Assembly (NCBI GenBank): GCA_037833965.1
Contig: AP031355.1
Location: forward strand, 4,427,501-4,491,500
Direction: 5' to 3'
Source of the DNA: Marchantia polymorpha subsp. ruderalis
Taxonomy: Eukaryota > Streptophyta > Marchantiopsida > Marchantiales > Marchantiaceae
Length of the DNA: 64,000 nucleotides
In this document: positions 23,430-36,582 of the stretch, in pieces
Layout: each line of letters starts with the position of its first letter
How positions within the stretch are numbered: position 1 is the first letter of the stretch
Translations under genes and position numbers: made by a program
The notes under the pieces: generated by a model
What the model saw: only the letters and a program-made list of their open reading frames with translations
The model's database searches: none
Told to the model about the DNA's origin: nothing

Positions 23430-24637
23430 AATATTGTATCTCAAGACAAGAATTTGGTCTAAAAACTTGAATGATTAGTAACATATGATGAAAATTTTGT
23501 GCTTTTGAGAATCATTAAGAGGATCGATCACGTGTCACAAGGGATCTAAATCATTTACAGACCATAATAGAAAGAAATAATGCTTGAAGTATGTCGGAGA
23601 ACGGAGTTACGTGTTAGCCTTCACTTTAAACCCCAAAGTAAATTAAGTGATATAGCGAAAGGGAACAATGACCTTACACATAAATGGAGCTAGGAGCCAA
23701 GTTCAACACCATGGAAGATATATATAATCCTTAGTCTAAATTATGCAAGCTATCTAAATGAAATGATTTACCAATAGAAAAAAGAAAGCGGTAGTCATAT
23801 AACTGCTTTTAATCCTATTACAACAGATTATAGATAATGGCAAAATTGCAATACATCTATAACACTAGAGCCAAAAAAGTAAGACCGCTGCGTTCACTCA
23901 CTCACTCGCTCGGAATTTACACTGAAGACCGAAATCTGGAGAAGAGTATGAGTACGAGGGGACTTTCTCTTTATGGACAAGAAAGAGTATGACGGACTGG
24001 AAGGTGACGTGCATGGCGCTTGACTGGGAACAGGACGACCGACCACTGTGCCGAGGACGCCAGTCACCTCCGCGAGCATATGCTTTGGATGCGTCGCTTC
24101 TGAGCTTCAGACAAAGCAAGTGACCCACCGTCCACCACTCGTCGCCTGCTGCTTCTCTCTCTGAATCTCCAGGTCCATATTGACCGTAATAAACTCATGA
24201 TCGAGACATGTCAAGGAACTCGAATGAAAATGACGTACGTGCCTGGTGCTGCACTCTGCCCGAGCAGTCAGCGCAAGATTTCGCAGTATCTCTTGAACTC
24301 TTTCCCAAATGTGCAGAGTCTGATTTGCATCCACTCTCTTGCCCTGACGACACGACACGAAGAAGAAGACGAAGAAGGGTGAGGGACTTCAGGACCTTGA
24401 GCTTGAGCTCGAGTAGACGAGCCATGCATGATCGGGGTTTTGATAGCCGCCAGCATCGATCGGTCAATCAATCATTTGAACGCTGGTCTGACTGGCGGCA
24501 ACCAGCTCTCATGTGAGACGACTCAATCGGTGGATGACCGAACGGACCAGTCAGTTTTGTCAAGTTCCTGATATCGACCGGCAAACCTAAATTGTCTGAC
24601 TGGCTGGACCCCACTTACTGTATCTTCTTCGTATCGA
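23430..24637. other. Intergenic, no supported gene
   Basis: A less AT-rich patch at 23.9-24.5 kb has overlapping short frames on both strands, none with a recognisable motif. Confidence 0.55.
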
Positions 24638-24716
24638 TCCCGTCTATGTATCCAAAGGTCACAGCAAGAGTGATACCGTATCACTCTTGCTGTGACCTTT
24701 GGATACATAGACGGGA
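24638..24716. repeat. 79-bp perfect palindrome with 39-bp arms
   Basis: Arms 24638-24676 and 24678-24716 are exact reverse complements around a single central C. A partial third copy of the arm (TGTGACCTTTGGATACAC) follows at 24718-24735. A transcript across it would fold into a long perfect hairpin. It may be a recent MITE or foldback insertion, or a small-RNA source. Confidence 0.9.
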
Positions 24717-25065
24717 ATGTGACCTTTGGATACACTGATACGGGTTTTCATTTCTCCTGGCAAGTTGGTGTTATCACTCGTGCCATGTTTATCACATCTG
24801 GTTTGACGTACATCACATATCGATTCATAATAAGAGTGTTCAGTCATCATTCATCTTTTCGTGATGGTTAGATCTGGGAGACTGTCTGGAGCAAACATAT
24901 GCGCTGAAAGTAACTAAGCAAGTATTGTAACCTCTTGATATGAGAAAACAATATTTCTTCATATATGTAAATTGTGTAGAATCAATGTTTTTTTATCATG
25001 AAAAGTGTTCTTTAACTGTGAACTGTAAGTAAGTGTGCACTAAATCTTAATAAGTTGAACAATAT

Positions 25066-25570
25066 AAGAAATTTATAAGATTATTGGAATGATTGTTGTA
25101 CCACAATAAAACTATCAAAGTTGTCTATGAATTTCGTGTGTTAGTTCAATTGTTATATGAAGTTAGATTTTGGCTTATGAAAATTACTTCACATAGTCAA
25201 AAGTTGAAACCACATGTTATGAATAGCGCTTTTTGGTATATTATAATATATACTAAACTACAACTAGTTTGAAAAAATCATTTATTTTTGTTGAAAATAG
25301 TATAAAATGATTTATTATGATTATTTTTCACTAAAATTACTTTCATAATCAGCCCTATCGTAGCAACTCAACATATAACGTCATATCTACAAAAAATATT
25401 TTTTAAAATTTATTTTTATTTATATTTTTATAAACTAATAATAATAATAATAATTTTCATACGTCAAAATCTAACTCCATAAACAATTGAATTATCACAC
25501 GAAATTTATATACAAATTTAATAGATTCATCGTGGTACAACAATCATTCCAATAATTAAAAAAATTTCTT
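25066..25570. mobile_element. Foldback/MITE-like element with about 120-bp inverted repeats
   Basis: The left arm (about 25066-25185) is the reverse complement of the right arm (about 25452-25570) at roughly four out of five positions. Shared blocks include ATTGGAATGATTGTTGTACC and GTTAGATTTTG. The 266-bp spacer has no coding capacity. Arm ends are approximate, and I saw no clear target-site duplication. It fits a non-autonomous foldback transposon. Confidence 0.7.
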
Positions 25571-28500
25571 ATTATTAAGAAGTAATATCTGTGAAAAATT
25601 ACTTCAAATGAAGTAATCTTTGTGATATAGTCATAAATTATAATTTTAGAAATGTTAGAAAATGTAGTTTTATTTGAAAACTCAGGTGTTCAACATGATA
25701 TGGTAAATACATGTTTGATGAAATGAACAAACTGGATATATCATGTTCTTCATTTTAGTATGTTAGATTAATGTGGAGTTGAATGCTAAGATGATCATTA
25801 AGAAAGTTCAAGTAACATTGGAAACTCGATTGATGTTTATAGACATGTGTACTTGGAGCCCATATGACAAACCAATTTTATAAGAGTTGACATGGAATCT
25901 CAATCCAATCAAGTATTCAATAAATGACTAGGTTGGTAGTATTTATCTTTATCATGGCAAAAATCAACAACAATATACAGGAATGATTCATATGAAATAT
26001 ATCTGATTTTTCATAAATTTTATCATTCAATGTAGAAATTACTTTTATAGTAGGATGAAAAAACAACTTGAGATGAGATGGTTCCGTATGACATGTCTAA
26101 TTATATAAATGGTAAATGGCCCAGGAACCCAAAGGGTCAAAAGGCTGAAATACACGATACAATTTCAGTAAAAGTGTCTTATGTAATAGAGTTTTTCAAC
26201 TTGTTTGTGGTCAGTTTTTCAAAGCCAAATAATTCCGTCATAAAAACAACAATGAATGCAGTATTTTAATAAGGAAAATAAAACATTTTCTAGTTGTAAA
26301 GTTATAAAAACATCATTTTTTTATAAACAGTTCAGTTTCCATGTAGAAAGAGAATGACTTGTTTAAGATTCAATTTTTTTCCTACATTTGAATTCTATTA
26401 TAACTTCATTTCAAAAAGTGTTTGTTGTACAGATCTTTGAATTGTTAAAATTAATGATTTAAGTATAATTTTGCAATTGTAAACCAAATATTTTGTTTAC
26501 ATTGTAGGTGGATTCAAGTTTCATTTTGATATGTCACATTATTTACCTCACTTTCGTTCACAATTCCGCACAATGTCTAATCTAAATAAGCTTAACTCAC
26601 AATAAAATTGAAAACAATTGAAGTCTATTCCACATCAATTCAAGATGCACTGAAGAGATGTGAAGTACATTTTATCCTATGTAAATACTATAAATAAATT
26701 ACAGTTCGTTCTTGATGTGTTGTACAGTACATACATGATATTGTGTCAATTAAGAGAATCAACCATCGTATAAAGTGTATAAGATGTCACACAGTTAGCT
26801 TGGCTGTGACAGATTTCTAATTTTTTAAAATTAGTGATGTGTCGACCGTTTTCTCATGACGTGTATCATATTGATTCGATGTTACCCTCTGCGTATTTCC
26901 TCATCACGTATTTTTACTGGTTCGATGTTACACTGCGTATTCGATCAAGCCTACCACGACACCGGTAGCTCTTGTTTCGCCATAGTCGAGAACGAGTCAA
27001 CCACTACAGGAATGGTATACATGGTATCGGGTGGACCGCTTACATCATATTACACTCAGGATGAGATAATCCGGTGTGGTCAGCATGTCACATGCCATGT
27101 TTCCGGCTGGTGATTTCAATACCGAGGTGTAAACTCCACACTGATTAGCCTTCGCAGCAAGCAAAAGTGTTCCCAGTTCAAAATTGTGAAAAAGTTTTGG
27201 CTTGTTCACTGAGCGTATGCAATCAGGGGCAGACTTTACACAACGTACAAATTTTTCGATTCGTTTAACGAGCACAATATATATTACTTCGCGACAGAGT
27301 ATTTCTGAGATTTTTCAAAGGTTGGCCACGTGCTGATATTAGGACGGAGGCATTAATACTTGGACTTGGACTTGGACGGTCCAAGTATTCGGAAGAAAAT
27401 ACGATGGTTGAATAGTTTGCGCGACACATGGGACAGCAATATTGTGTTACTAGAAGACATAGAAGTACTCATAGTATTTGAGTATATATATTTCAGTACT
27501 ATACTTATATATTTCTGCAACCCTGAAGATGGAGAACATATCTCCGTACATCTGCATCACACTCAGATATTGATTTGAACAGACGAAGAAAGAATAAAGA
27601 ATAAAGAATAAAGAATTTTGTTAGCATGACCAACTTCAGCTTCTCTGAAATAGACTCTAATTCAATTTAGCCAGGTTTTCAAATATCGCCGGTGGCATCG
27701 AGATGGTACACGCATTAATTTCAAGAATTTGGTGACAACTTCGCAAAGAAGTGCACCTCACGGAAACAAGGAATTTTAAGAAGACCAAGTGAATACATCC
27801 TCGCCTCTACGTTTTATACGAGTGTTCGCATCACCGTCAGTACATTAATCCATACCACACTTGCTACTTAAAATTCTCTATCTCCCGCGATTTCGTAAGG
27901 CGCGAAGGATGGTGCAACAAATCTCGTGCAATATGAACCGTACAAAAAGCAGAAAACAACTGTCGTGGTCAAGGAAATTGATTCGCATTGCTTCCACGTT
28001 CCAAAGGCACAAGCTGGCCCATATATGAGTGATACTAATCGCTAGGCAGAAAGGAATAAAAGAGGCATAGATACAGACATCCAGAGAACATACAGTGAAA
28101 AGTCGGAGCAGGGAAGGGGCAGCGATCTAAGAGCCAGGAAGACCACGCATGACAATAACCTTCACGAAAGTCTGAAAGGGACGGGTGAGGATATTTTAAG
28201 CGTCGGACACTATCCTTCACACTATGATCATCTTAAATAGCGACATAGGAAAAGTTTCAAGAGCTCAGATTGACATACAGTGCATCACAGGGCCCTACGC
28301 GCTGCACAGCAAGGCTCAGTATCAGTTAGAAAACAGAACCTCACCCATGACCTTGCCTTAAAGTCTACATGAAAGAAAAGTACTAAACCTTTAGGTGAAC
28401 CAACCATATTGAGCGCGTATCGTTAAGAACCAGCAGATTGAACTCATCCAAGGTGCAATTAAAAAGTCATTGTTTCACGTATATTAACCTATATAGATGT

Positions 28501-29957
28501 GTATTGAGCTTTGCTGCTTTACATTTCATGCTAAAGTCATTCTAAACAAGTATGCTTGCTAGCAGACTTACACAGATACACATACATACAAAATCGTATG
28601 TATACAAATAACCTCGACACACCATAAAACTGAACTAACCATGATAAATTTCGTTAGTGAAAGAAGGGCACCCAGCAACAAGAAGCACAAAATGTCCACC
28701 AGCGAGAAAGACAGGGATACCCATCATCTTAACCCTCACAAATAAAACATGACGAAAATTGGTGTGGTAAGAACAAGAACAAATACCCAGAAAGGTACAT
28801 GGGTTCAAGTCTTTTCCTAAGATATAGCGTACCGTGGTGCACACAAATGGAACCACACAATTTGGATTACTAACGTGATTCTTGGACCCGGTGACAAATA
28901 CTCTACCGATAGCATGCATATTGGATGAGTTCCTGATACGTGCACTGGTACCTTTCAATGAGTGTATGCTGTGCTGCTATCGACTGCTGTACAGCACAAC
29001 CATCCGATATACACCAGGAGGCAGAAAAGTTGTAAGGTTGTCCAGCCGAACATTCAATCTTGATGCACTTGTACCACCCGTTGAGTGTGGAGCAACGTTA
29101 AGTTCAGATGACGAGGAAGGAGCCATACCAAAACGTCATCAAGTTATATAAGCAACGGGTATACCACGTATATCAGTCCTGTATAAATTTATGAGTATTT
29201 TTGATGACTAAAAGTGTAGATTGTTATACATCTACGAGATTTATGGACTTCTACGCAGATGCAAGTTCTCGTATTCGCGATTAGCACATGAGCAAAGTAA
29301 AGTAGGAGCAGATTGAATTTAAGCCTATCACAAATTTCAGCGATCACACAAACTATTGAGACACAATTGTACATAGAACTCACTTGAGTACAGCTTTCCG
29401 TCATATCAATTCTTTCATTCAGTATGACTCCAGGACATTGCAGCAAGATTTGAGCAAGACAAACAGTTCTAGACGGATACATCCATTGCCACCATAACAC
29501 AGTAGAGGAAAAAAATGACACCGAATTTGGTAAGCTACATAACACAGTAGGACAGAACCTTCCACTGTCAAGGCCGTCTAGGTCCATTGCTTGTACATTT
29601 GTTTCCTGTGGAAGAAATCTGCGACAGGAGGTGATGAAAGAACCGAACATTCTCAGGAAAATTTTCTACAGCAGTAGATCTGGAATAGTCGAGACTGCTG
29701 CAGACGAATTTGAATTACTGCTTTCCCCCACGAGCAGCGTCGCGCAGAATAAATATTCCGAAACCTCCTTCAAGAAGAAAGTTTGGCGCAGCAGGTAATA
29801 CGGACCTGGTATCCTTCCCGACTAAGAAAATTATCTATTTTGAAGATAACTACTGTGATGACCTCCGTAGACCCAGCATGGTTAGTGGTCTGAATTGAAG
29901 GCCAGTGCACAGTGTTGAAGGATTCACGTTTGAAGTTCCCTACATCAGACAAAGACC
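25571..29957. other. AT-rich intergenic region downstream of RPS18
   Basis: No supported gene. There are short tandem tracts: CTTGGA units near 27358-27376 and AGAATAA units at 27590-27616. A plus-strand frame at 28882-29151 ends in an acidic stretch (SSDDEEG) but lacks any recognisable domain. The last few hundred bases before 29958 are probably the 3' UTR of RPS18. Confidence 0.55.
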
Positions 29958-31064
29958 CTACCGCTTCTTCGACACACCGACTGTTCTTCCGCGACGACCA
30001 GTGGTCTTTGTGTGCTGACCACGCACACGCAGGCCCCAATAATGTCGGAGACCACGGTGGTTCCTACATGTCCGCAATTTCTATCAGCCTTGAATCACAG
30101 TACATACATACTCGTAGAAAGAACAAGTGTTTCATAACGAAACCATGAAATTTGAAAAAGACAGTGTTCCAAAACATTCATACCTGATCTTCTTCAGTCG
30201 CTCCAGATCATCTCTGAGTTTCATGTCGAGAGCATTCGACACTACTTGCGAGTATCGACCATCCTTGTGGTCTTTCTTTCTGTTCAAAAACCAATCTGGG
30301 ATTTTGAACTGCCTTGGGTTACCGACGATGACCATTAAGTTCTCCAGCTCTGCAGCTGAAAGCTCTCCAGCCCTGAATGTCGTGAAGGGACAAGTGCATT
30401 CTCAGTACACTCCTCGAGAGATCCCGCGCGTTGAAATTCGTTAAACTTAAAATGAATTAGACAAAGCCTACCTCTTGCTCATGTCAACATCTGCCTTCTT
30501 GCAGACGAGGTTGGCAAAACGACGACCCACACCTTTGATAGAGGTCAGAGCGAACATAATTTTCTGCCTCCCGTCGACATTTGTGTTCAGCACACGAAGA
30601 ATGTGCTGAAATTCTTCCCCAGCTATCAACGACTGCACACGTTCCAGCGAAACATCAGCCTCCGCAATGTAAGGTGCTAGTCGCGACCAGGTGAACTGGA
30701 GACAGCGTACGCGACTTCTATTGCAAATTCAAGCAGAATTGAAAGATTGAGAATGCAGAGAGAAGACCTGTGACTTAGTATTCGGGACTTGCTCAGATCG
30801 GCGTCATTAGGAACAACTCTTATGCAATGGTTTCATAAAAAACATGCCTGGAGTACAATAAATCCACACAACAGATGCCCCACATCGACGCATTTTGACT
30901 TTCGAGAGAAAATTTTCAGCGCCAAGTTGATTTAAAATTGCGCCAACTCACAGAGCCCGAAAAAGTAACCATTCCATCAGAGAATCTAGACGAGCACAAC
31001 GAGCTTTCAGGAAATTGACATCATACAAAAGCTCAAGCCCGCATCATAAGAGCTAACGTACCAT
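29958..31064 (-). CDS. RPS18: 40S ribosomal protein S18 (uS13), 152 aa
   Basis: Four coding exons: 31062-31064 (the ATG alone), 30472-30632, 30184-30372 and 29958-30063, with GT-AG introns and a 152-residue product, the usual length for plant S18. Recognisable segments in order are [75 protein letters not shown], then [20 protein letters not shown] and a basic tail ending KKR before TAG. The helix-two-turn-helix and basic tail contact the small-subunit head rRNA near the decoding site. The gene is divergent from LSM6, with telo-box motifs in the shared upstream region, as is usual for plant ribosomal protein genes. No defect is visible. Confidence 0.97.
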
Positions 31065-31550
31065 GATGAAGGAATCTCCTCCGTCTACAGGCGGAATTCT
31101 TCAGAACGAGAGAGCGCGTGAACCGCTTCGAGCTTCGAGGACACGAAAAAGAGCGAGAACGACGAGAGTTGCTGGTTTTAGGTTTAGGGCTCTGTTCTGG
31201 AACGGAGCCCACTGTACCAAGAGTTCAACCACGGCTAACCCGGGTCACCAGGTTCGGCAGTTACAGGACAATATAGTTCAGAAGACTATGCGGAGCACGG
31301 TCGGTCACGAAACCAGGTACGGCACGCTGCGTTCAGGCTACAAGAACATGCAGTTCTTGTACAGCGTAGATTCGACCACACGGTGACCATTTAGGGTTTG
31401 TCTGGATGTGAGGAAACGACATGTTCGTGATTAGCTCGAAGAAATGAATGGGGCGAGAGTTAGGTCTGAAGAAGTCGTGCTCGGAGTGCTGGTTTTTCCG
31501 TCGGAGGAGGTGAATCTCGGAAGTCCTTCGGCCTCGAGATTGGATCAGTT
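31065..31550. promoter_or_regulatory. Shared bidirectional promoter of RPS18 and LSM6, with telo-boxes
   Basis: Only 486 bp separate the two start codons. TTAGGGTTT at 31391-31399 is an exact reverse telo-box (AAACCCTAA), and TTTAGGTTTAGGGC at about 31177-31190 is a near copy. In plants telo-boxes are typical of ribosomal protein and translation genes and of growth-linked transcription. The 5' UTRs of both genes must lie within this interval. Confidence 0.75.
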
Positions 31551-32252
31551 ATGGATGGCGGGGCGGGAGGCAATGCAGGTGGTGGAGGGTTGTCGACTGC
31601 CAAAACTCCTGCCGATTTTCTCAAGTCCATCAGAGGACGCCCTGTCGTTGTGAAGCTTAATTCAGGAGTCGACTACAGAGGTCAGTTCCTTTGCTCGTAA
31701 TTTTCACGTGCGGGCCCGTTGTCGATGTTGGAAGACCCCCTATGCTTGTATGACTTGTTCTTGGCTGGCAGAAGATGTCTCCATTGGAGCCATTTGGAAA
31801 CCGGGTCGATTACATCGATATGAAATCTGATTGGATTTTGAGTCGACTGTGTCGAGCGGGTCCGAATTGAACTAAATTTGAGTTCTTTGTGGGAGGTTGC
31901 ATTGGGGTTCGAGCCGTAAAATTTATGCTTGTAAAACCTGAGATTGTTTTGCCGGGCAGGAATCTTGGCCTGTCTAGATGGATATATGAACATCGCAATG
32001 GAGCAGACAGAGGAGTACGTGAATGGACAACTGAAGAACAAGTATGGCGATGCGTTCATTCGCGGAAATAATGGTATGTCTCCAGTATGTCACAATTTGC
32101 TTTTGATTCCATTTGATGTATCGTTTGTTGTCATATATCATCGAGGTTCTGCGGGAGCCATGGATCTTTTTGTAACTTCTGATTCGTATTACCCACATTC
32201 TTCTACAGTACTATACATCAGCACGACGAAGAGGACTCTCGGAGATCAGTGA
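31551..32252 (+). CDS. LSM6: U6 snRNA-associated Sm-like protein LSm6, 95 aa
   Basis: Three exons (31551-31680, 31960-32073, 32209-32252) encode 95 residues. After a Gly-rich N-terminus of about 16 residues come TPADFLKSIRGRPVVVKLNS and GVDYRGILACLDGYMNIAME (Sm motif 1), a linker with EQTEEYVNGQLKNKYGDAF, and IRGNNVLYISTTKRT (Sm motif 2). The match to plant LSm6 is very close across the Sm fold. LSm6 is a subunit of the LSm1-7 ring (cytoplasmic mRNA decapping) and the LSm2-8 ring (U6 snRNA stability in splicing). The start is the first in-frame ATG before the Gly-rich stretch, and the stop is TGA 32250-32252. It shares its promoter region with RPS18. The gene appears intact. Confidence 0.97.
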
Positions 32253-35200
32253 GAAAGCTGCAGATGTCAGCACTCGTATACAGAGGAAGGCAAATGATGG
32301 GAGAGAGAGCTTCTTATGGAACCCAGGTTGGGGTCGCATGCGACCTTTGTTATATTTTACTGTTTCATAACACCTTTCTTATTTCGGGTCGGTGCATCGC
32401 ATCGCCCTGAGTTGTGAGTATCTTTGTTTAAATGAGTAGATTTTCAGAATTCAATGGACCCGGCCGTCATTTTCGAGAAGTTCTATAGAAGTTTATCAAG
32501 GATTATGCGGAGCTATTTTCTTTACAGAGGCTTTCAAGTCCTCCGGGTCTAGGAAACGTGGGTGGTCTGCGAAGCCAGACCTCCCGGAGTTATTTCATTA
32601 CGAGGTCTTCATAGGATACCGGATCAAGGTATTCGAGGAAGAAACACTCAAGAAGTTTGCTTCCCTGGGTGAATCAACGTAGGAGTAAACGCCAACTTGC
32701 GCCCTTCATACACATTATGTAAGTAAAGATTGTAATCTGGAAGGAGTTAGTGACTCAGTTTCGATTATGCGTTTAAAGATGTTGTCCATCATAAATCACA
32801 GTTAACGTGCTCTGACGAACTTTGCTTTGATTCTCAATCATGGGCTCTTGCTTTGTGTTGGATAAGGTGCACTTAAACCTCTCTGGTCGGTGCGACCGAA
32901 GAAAGTACTGTATCATAATTTCAGTGTGGTGTGAGAGAGACGAGTTTGTTACGCACCAAGGTTCTGTAGGAAGTCTTCATGACAAGTGTGAACCTCGAGA
33001 GGATATTGTCTGCAACCCATGGGTGAATGTAATTTAAAAGAGATTTCTGTCCGTCGTCACCCATTGCAGATAATTTCTCAAGCAGGAAACAGGTCAAAGA
33101 GCCACCCATTCTGACTGTAAGTGACTATTAGGCTCAGTTCGGCAGTGGTTGTACAATCTGTTTCGTAACAGTGATACTTTTAGGTCACAAAGTGTGTCTG
33201 CGGGCACCAGGTTAGGATGCAGTGAATTGTGATCATTGAAAGCTCTTCAAGACCGAAGCCCAGCTTATTCCCGTGTCCTATCTCGAATGCAAGCAAGAAG
33301 TCGTCTGCTAACACGGGGATGTTTAATGATTTAAACTAATCTCGTTCGTTAGAATCTATGGGTTTTTGAGCTAAAAGTCTGCATCATTTAGGTTTATTTT
33401 AACCCGGATACGGGTATAAGACTCTTGGTTCATTCTAGTTGCCGACCTACAAGATAGGTATGCAACTAGTGTAAGTTTTGTCATCACTTTCCTATGATTA
33501 CACAGAGAGATATGGAGACGCGGAAATCCAAACTTCTCAGTTGTGACAGCTTCGAGGCCTGAACCATTAATGACGGGGTATAGCTTTTGGAACGCATGCC
33601 TGCTAGAATAATGTACGGCGTGTTCCAGTACCACCTGGGTTTGAAGAGACGAAGATGTCAACAAGGGTTGTCCAGTGTAGAACATCATGGATGTTGTGGG
33701 GTTTCCTGGAACGCATACTCGAGTCGTAATCTTTAGTGTGATTGTGATTGGGATCAAATGCTTGCTGGTGATGATGGAACATATACTTTTCACATTTTCT
33801 CCCAGCTTAGCAGCTTGTATTATCCAATTGTGGTATGATGTGCTCTACGAAACTGATTAGAAGAAAAGTAAGTTTATTAAGGGTAAATATGTTCCATCTT
33901 CACTGAATTTCATGAAGAACCTCTCTATTAGGTTGTGGATCGAAAATCTTCATTTCCAGAGATATGTCGCTGCCAACACTTAAGAATCTACTGAAACCTC
34001 ACATCTTCACCAGTAAGCACACTATGTCCATGTAAATACATCTCACCCTCAGGACATTTAAGGATGGACCGTTGGTATCAATATCGACGACGTTCTCTTA
34101 CAGGCATTCGTCAACTACTTTTGTGTTTGTTCGATTTGTTGGTTTAAGTCTTCCCGTTGCCAAGGGTGCAATCACTTTAGTTTTGACCTGTACAGTAGAG
34201 TTTGATAAATCCGATCGTCAACCGGTTTACTTTCGCTGATGCCTACTTGACATGCACGCAATATAATTCTACGAGGTTGGTGTGGTGTTACAATGACTTA
34301 TGATGAAGGGCATAATACTATAGTGCTTGTTTTTCACATGATTGATAATACACCCCACAGTAAAACAATATCTCTTGGTTGAATGTTTCAGTTCTTCTTT
34401 TTAATGCATTCGAGAAGGTCATTACATGATATTTTCTTCATTGATGAAACCTAGGTCTTCACTGGCCAAACCCCCTCGCTCTTATACGAGGGTCTGCTCT
34501 CCTGATCGAAAGAAGATCCCTACCTATTCCATGCCAAACCCTCTTGGCCGTTTGAGGCTCTCTTCATTTCCGGTTGCCACCGCCAGCTCTACCTTCACCG
34601 GCTACAGATTGCCGATTCCCCTCTTATTGTGGGCATTGAAGTCTTGAAGGCCATTTCTTTTTACGCTCTTAACCGTCTAGCTGCCCAGGACATACACGTG
34701 TAGAGTAGGCGTAAATAAAGTCACACATATGTGAAGAATGAAAACATATTCCCACGAGTTAGAAATAGAATTCGAAAAATCCTCCGAGCTGTTAAAGAAC
34801 AACAATGAAGTAAATCCTCGCAAGTTTAAAGGTTAATTCGATGACGAATTTGAAACAGAAGACTTTGATACAAATTATACACATACAATGGGAGTAATCA
34901 TGAAGACAATTCGTTCATGTCAACACAAATGATTTTTCATTGCAGTAAACAATAAGCTCTTCGCATGTGGAAATGTTGTTTCATGTAAATGCTTTGTATA
35001 TTACAGTCACTGGAGTTTCCATTACGAATCATGATGTTATTAGAGTGGAAATTTCCTCGATGGGGTTTTTCCCTGGAATAACTTACATCAGTCTTCCCAA
35101 TGACCTTCAATTGACTTATTCGAACGAATCATATAGTTCAATTACAAAAATTGATATTCTTATATTTTACGAATACTTTGTAGTAGCTGGAATGGATACA

Positions 35201-36400
35201 TGGAGCAAGTTATTTACAATTTTCTCTTATCATATACAACAGCCATTAACAATTTTTGTTCTTAACTGAAACAATCTCATGGAGTTAAAATGGAGAATCG
35301 ATAAGTAAATGAACAAATCATATGAATTCGATTATAATTTGATTGATATAAAATGATACTATTCTGTATGTCTTTAGCATTAAAACCAGAACATGAAGTG
35401 ATTTTCAAGTCAACAATGATCTGAAAATGAGTACTAACATAAGATGTGAGATGAGAAAAAACTCAATCCCCAGTGAGACTCTAACTCTGTTTACTTCTGT
35501 ACGAAACCCAAAATAGTGAAATTTGAACTCATGAATAGGACAAGAATATAAAGGGAAAAATGTCAAAGTAATCGGCCCAACCATCAGCCACTTAGTTTAG
35601 TATCTGGCAGTCGGAGTGAAATAAGAATGGCGTGCCATATATGTTAGAGACAAAAGAATGAGCTGTGATCATCAAAGGAGAAACGAATAATCAGCAGCAC
35701 AAACAGTACACGGTGAAACATTGAATTACTCCGTGGATGACTTGTGAGAGGGAATATGCAGGTCTGTGATACATACACATCGAGAATTCTAACAATTCCG
35801 TATATTTGTCTCGTCCCTTAGAGACGGTGTGGAGTTGATGGAAATAACAAGATCGTGTTGACTCAAACTCTAAGTGTAGTCAATTGGGGAGCAGCACATT
35901 TTGTGTCTACAATCTGATGGTGATTAGGTTGAATAATTGGAAATAAGGTTCTATAAGGTCATGTTCTCTCCGAAGGGGACCTAGCCCCATACCAGCACCC
36001 ATTTGGTTTCATCCTTGTAGGAGCCTATTGGGTCTTACCATCATTTCTTTCTTAGTTCATCAGTTACCTCCAGCTAGTTAAGTGAAGGAGTAAAGTCGAT
36101 TGATTGGATGGCCGGTGAATAAAAGTGTCTACATGTGTTTCTGACGGCAACCAGGATGTTGTCCTTCACATGGTTGTCAGCTGTAAGTGAGAAACAATTT
36201 TGACTGACGGGAGGGTCAATCTCTCACTGGGAGGTACAATGCAGTTGGTACGACATCTGGGATCTGTACGTTTCAATGTGTCATCCAAAGTAATAAACTG
36301 GACATTAACAAAAGTGAGCACAATAAACTTCATGCCTGAATGGTGTCCAATGTATGTGTATGTTATTGCATCTTTCTGGGTGGCAAAACCATTATCGGGA
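32253..36400. other. Intergenic region between LSM6 and the tRNA pair
   Basis: The first part is likely LSM6 3' UTR. Beyond it are only scattered short frames (for example minus strand 33371-33793, 140 codons) without recognisable motifs or splice partners. I see no repeat or RNA gene. Confidence 0.55.
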
Positions 36401-36482
36401 CGACGCCTGAGAGATTCGAACTCTCGCGGGGAGACCCCATGTACTTAGCAGGCACACGCCTTAACCACTCGGCCAAAGCGTC
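36401..36482 (-). tRNA. tRNA-Ser (anticodon GCT)
   Basis: The 82-nt gene folds into the long-variable-arm form of serine tRNA. The acceptor stem is GACGCTT with AGGCGTC (one G-T pair), the A box contains TGGCCGAGTGG, the anticodon loop is CTGCTAA, and the B box is AGTTCGAATCT. No intron and no encoded CCA. It is identical to the copy at 36583-36664, which points the other way. Confidence 0.95.
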
Positions 36483-36582
36483 CCGGTTGAATTTAGGAAA
36501 TGCAAGGGTAAATTTATTTAACTATGCGCCAAATATCAAAACTGAAATTCTCTAAACGTTCTATCCCGTATTGTACATCCGG

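Noticed and set aside
24208-24516. Plus-strand 102-codon frame as a gene
   Set aside because: Open on both strands, rich in Arg and Ser, with no homology I can see.
34426-34647. 73-codon frame with a Ser/Pro-rich sequence
   Set aside because: Low complexity, short and without any partner exon.
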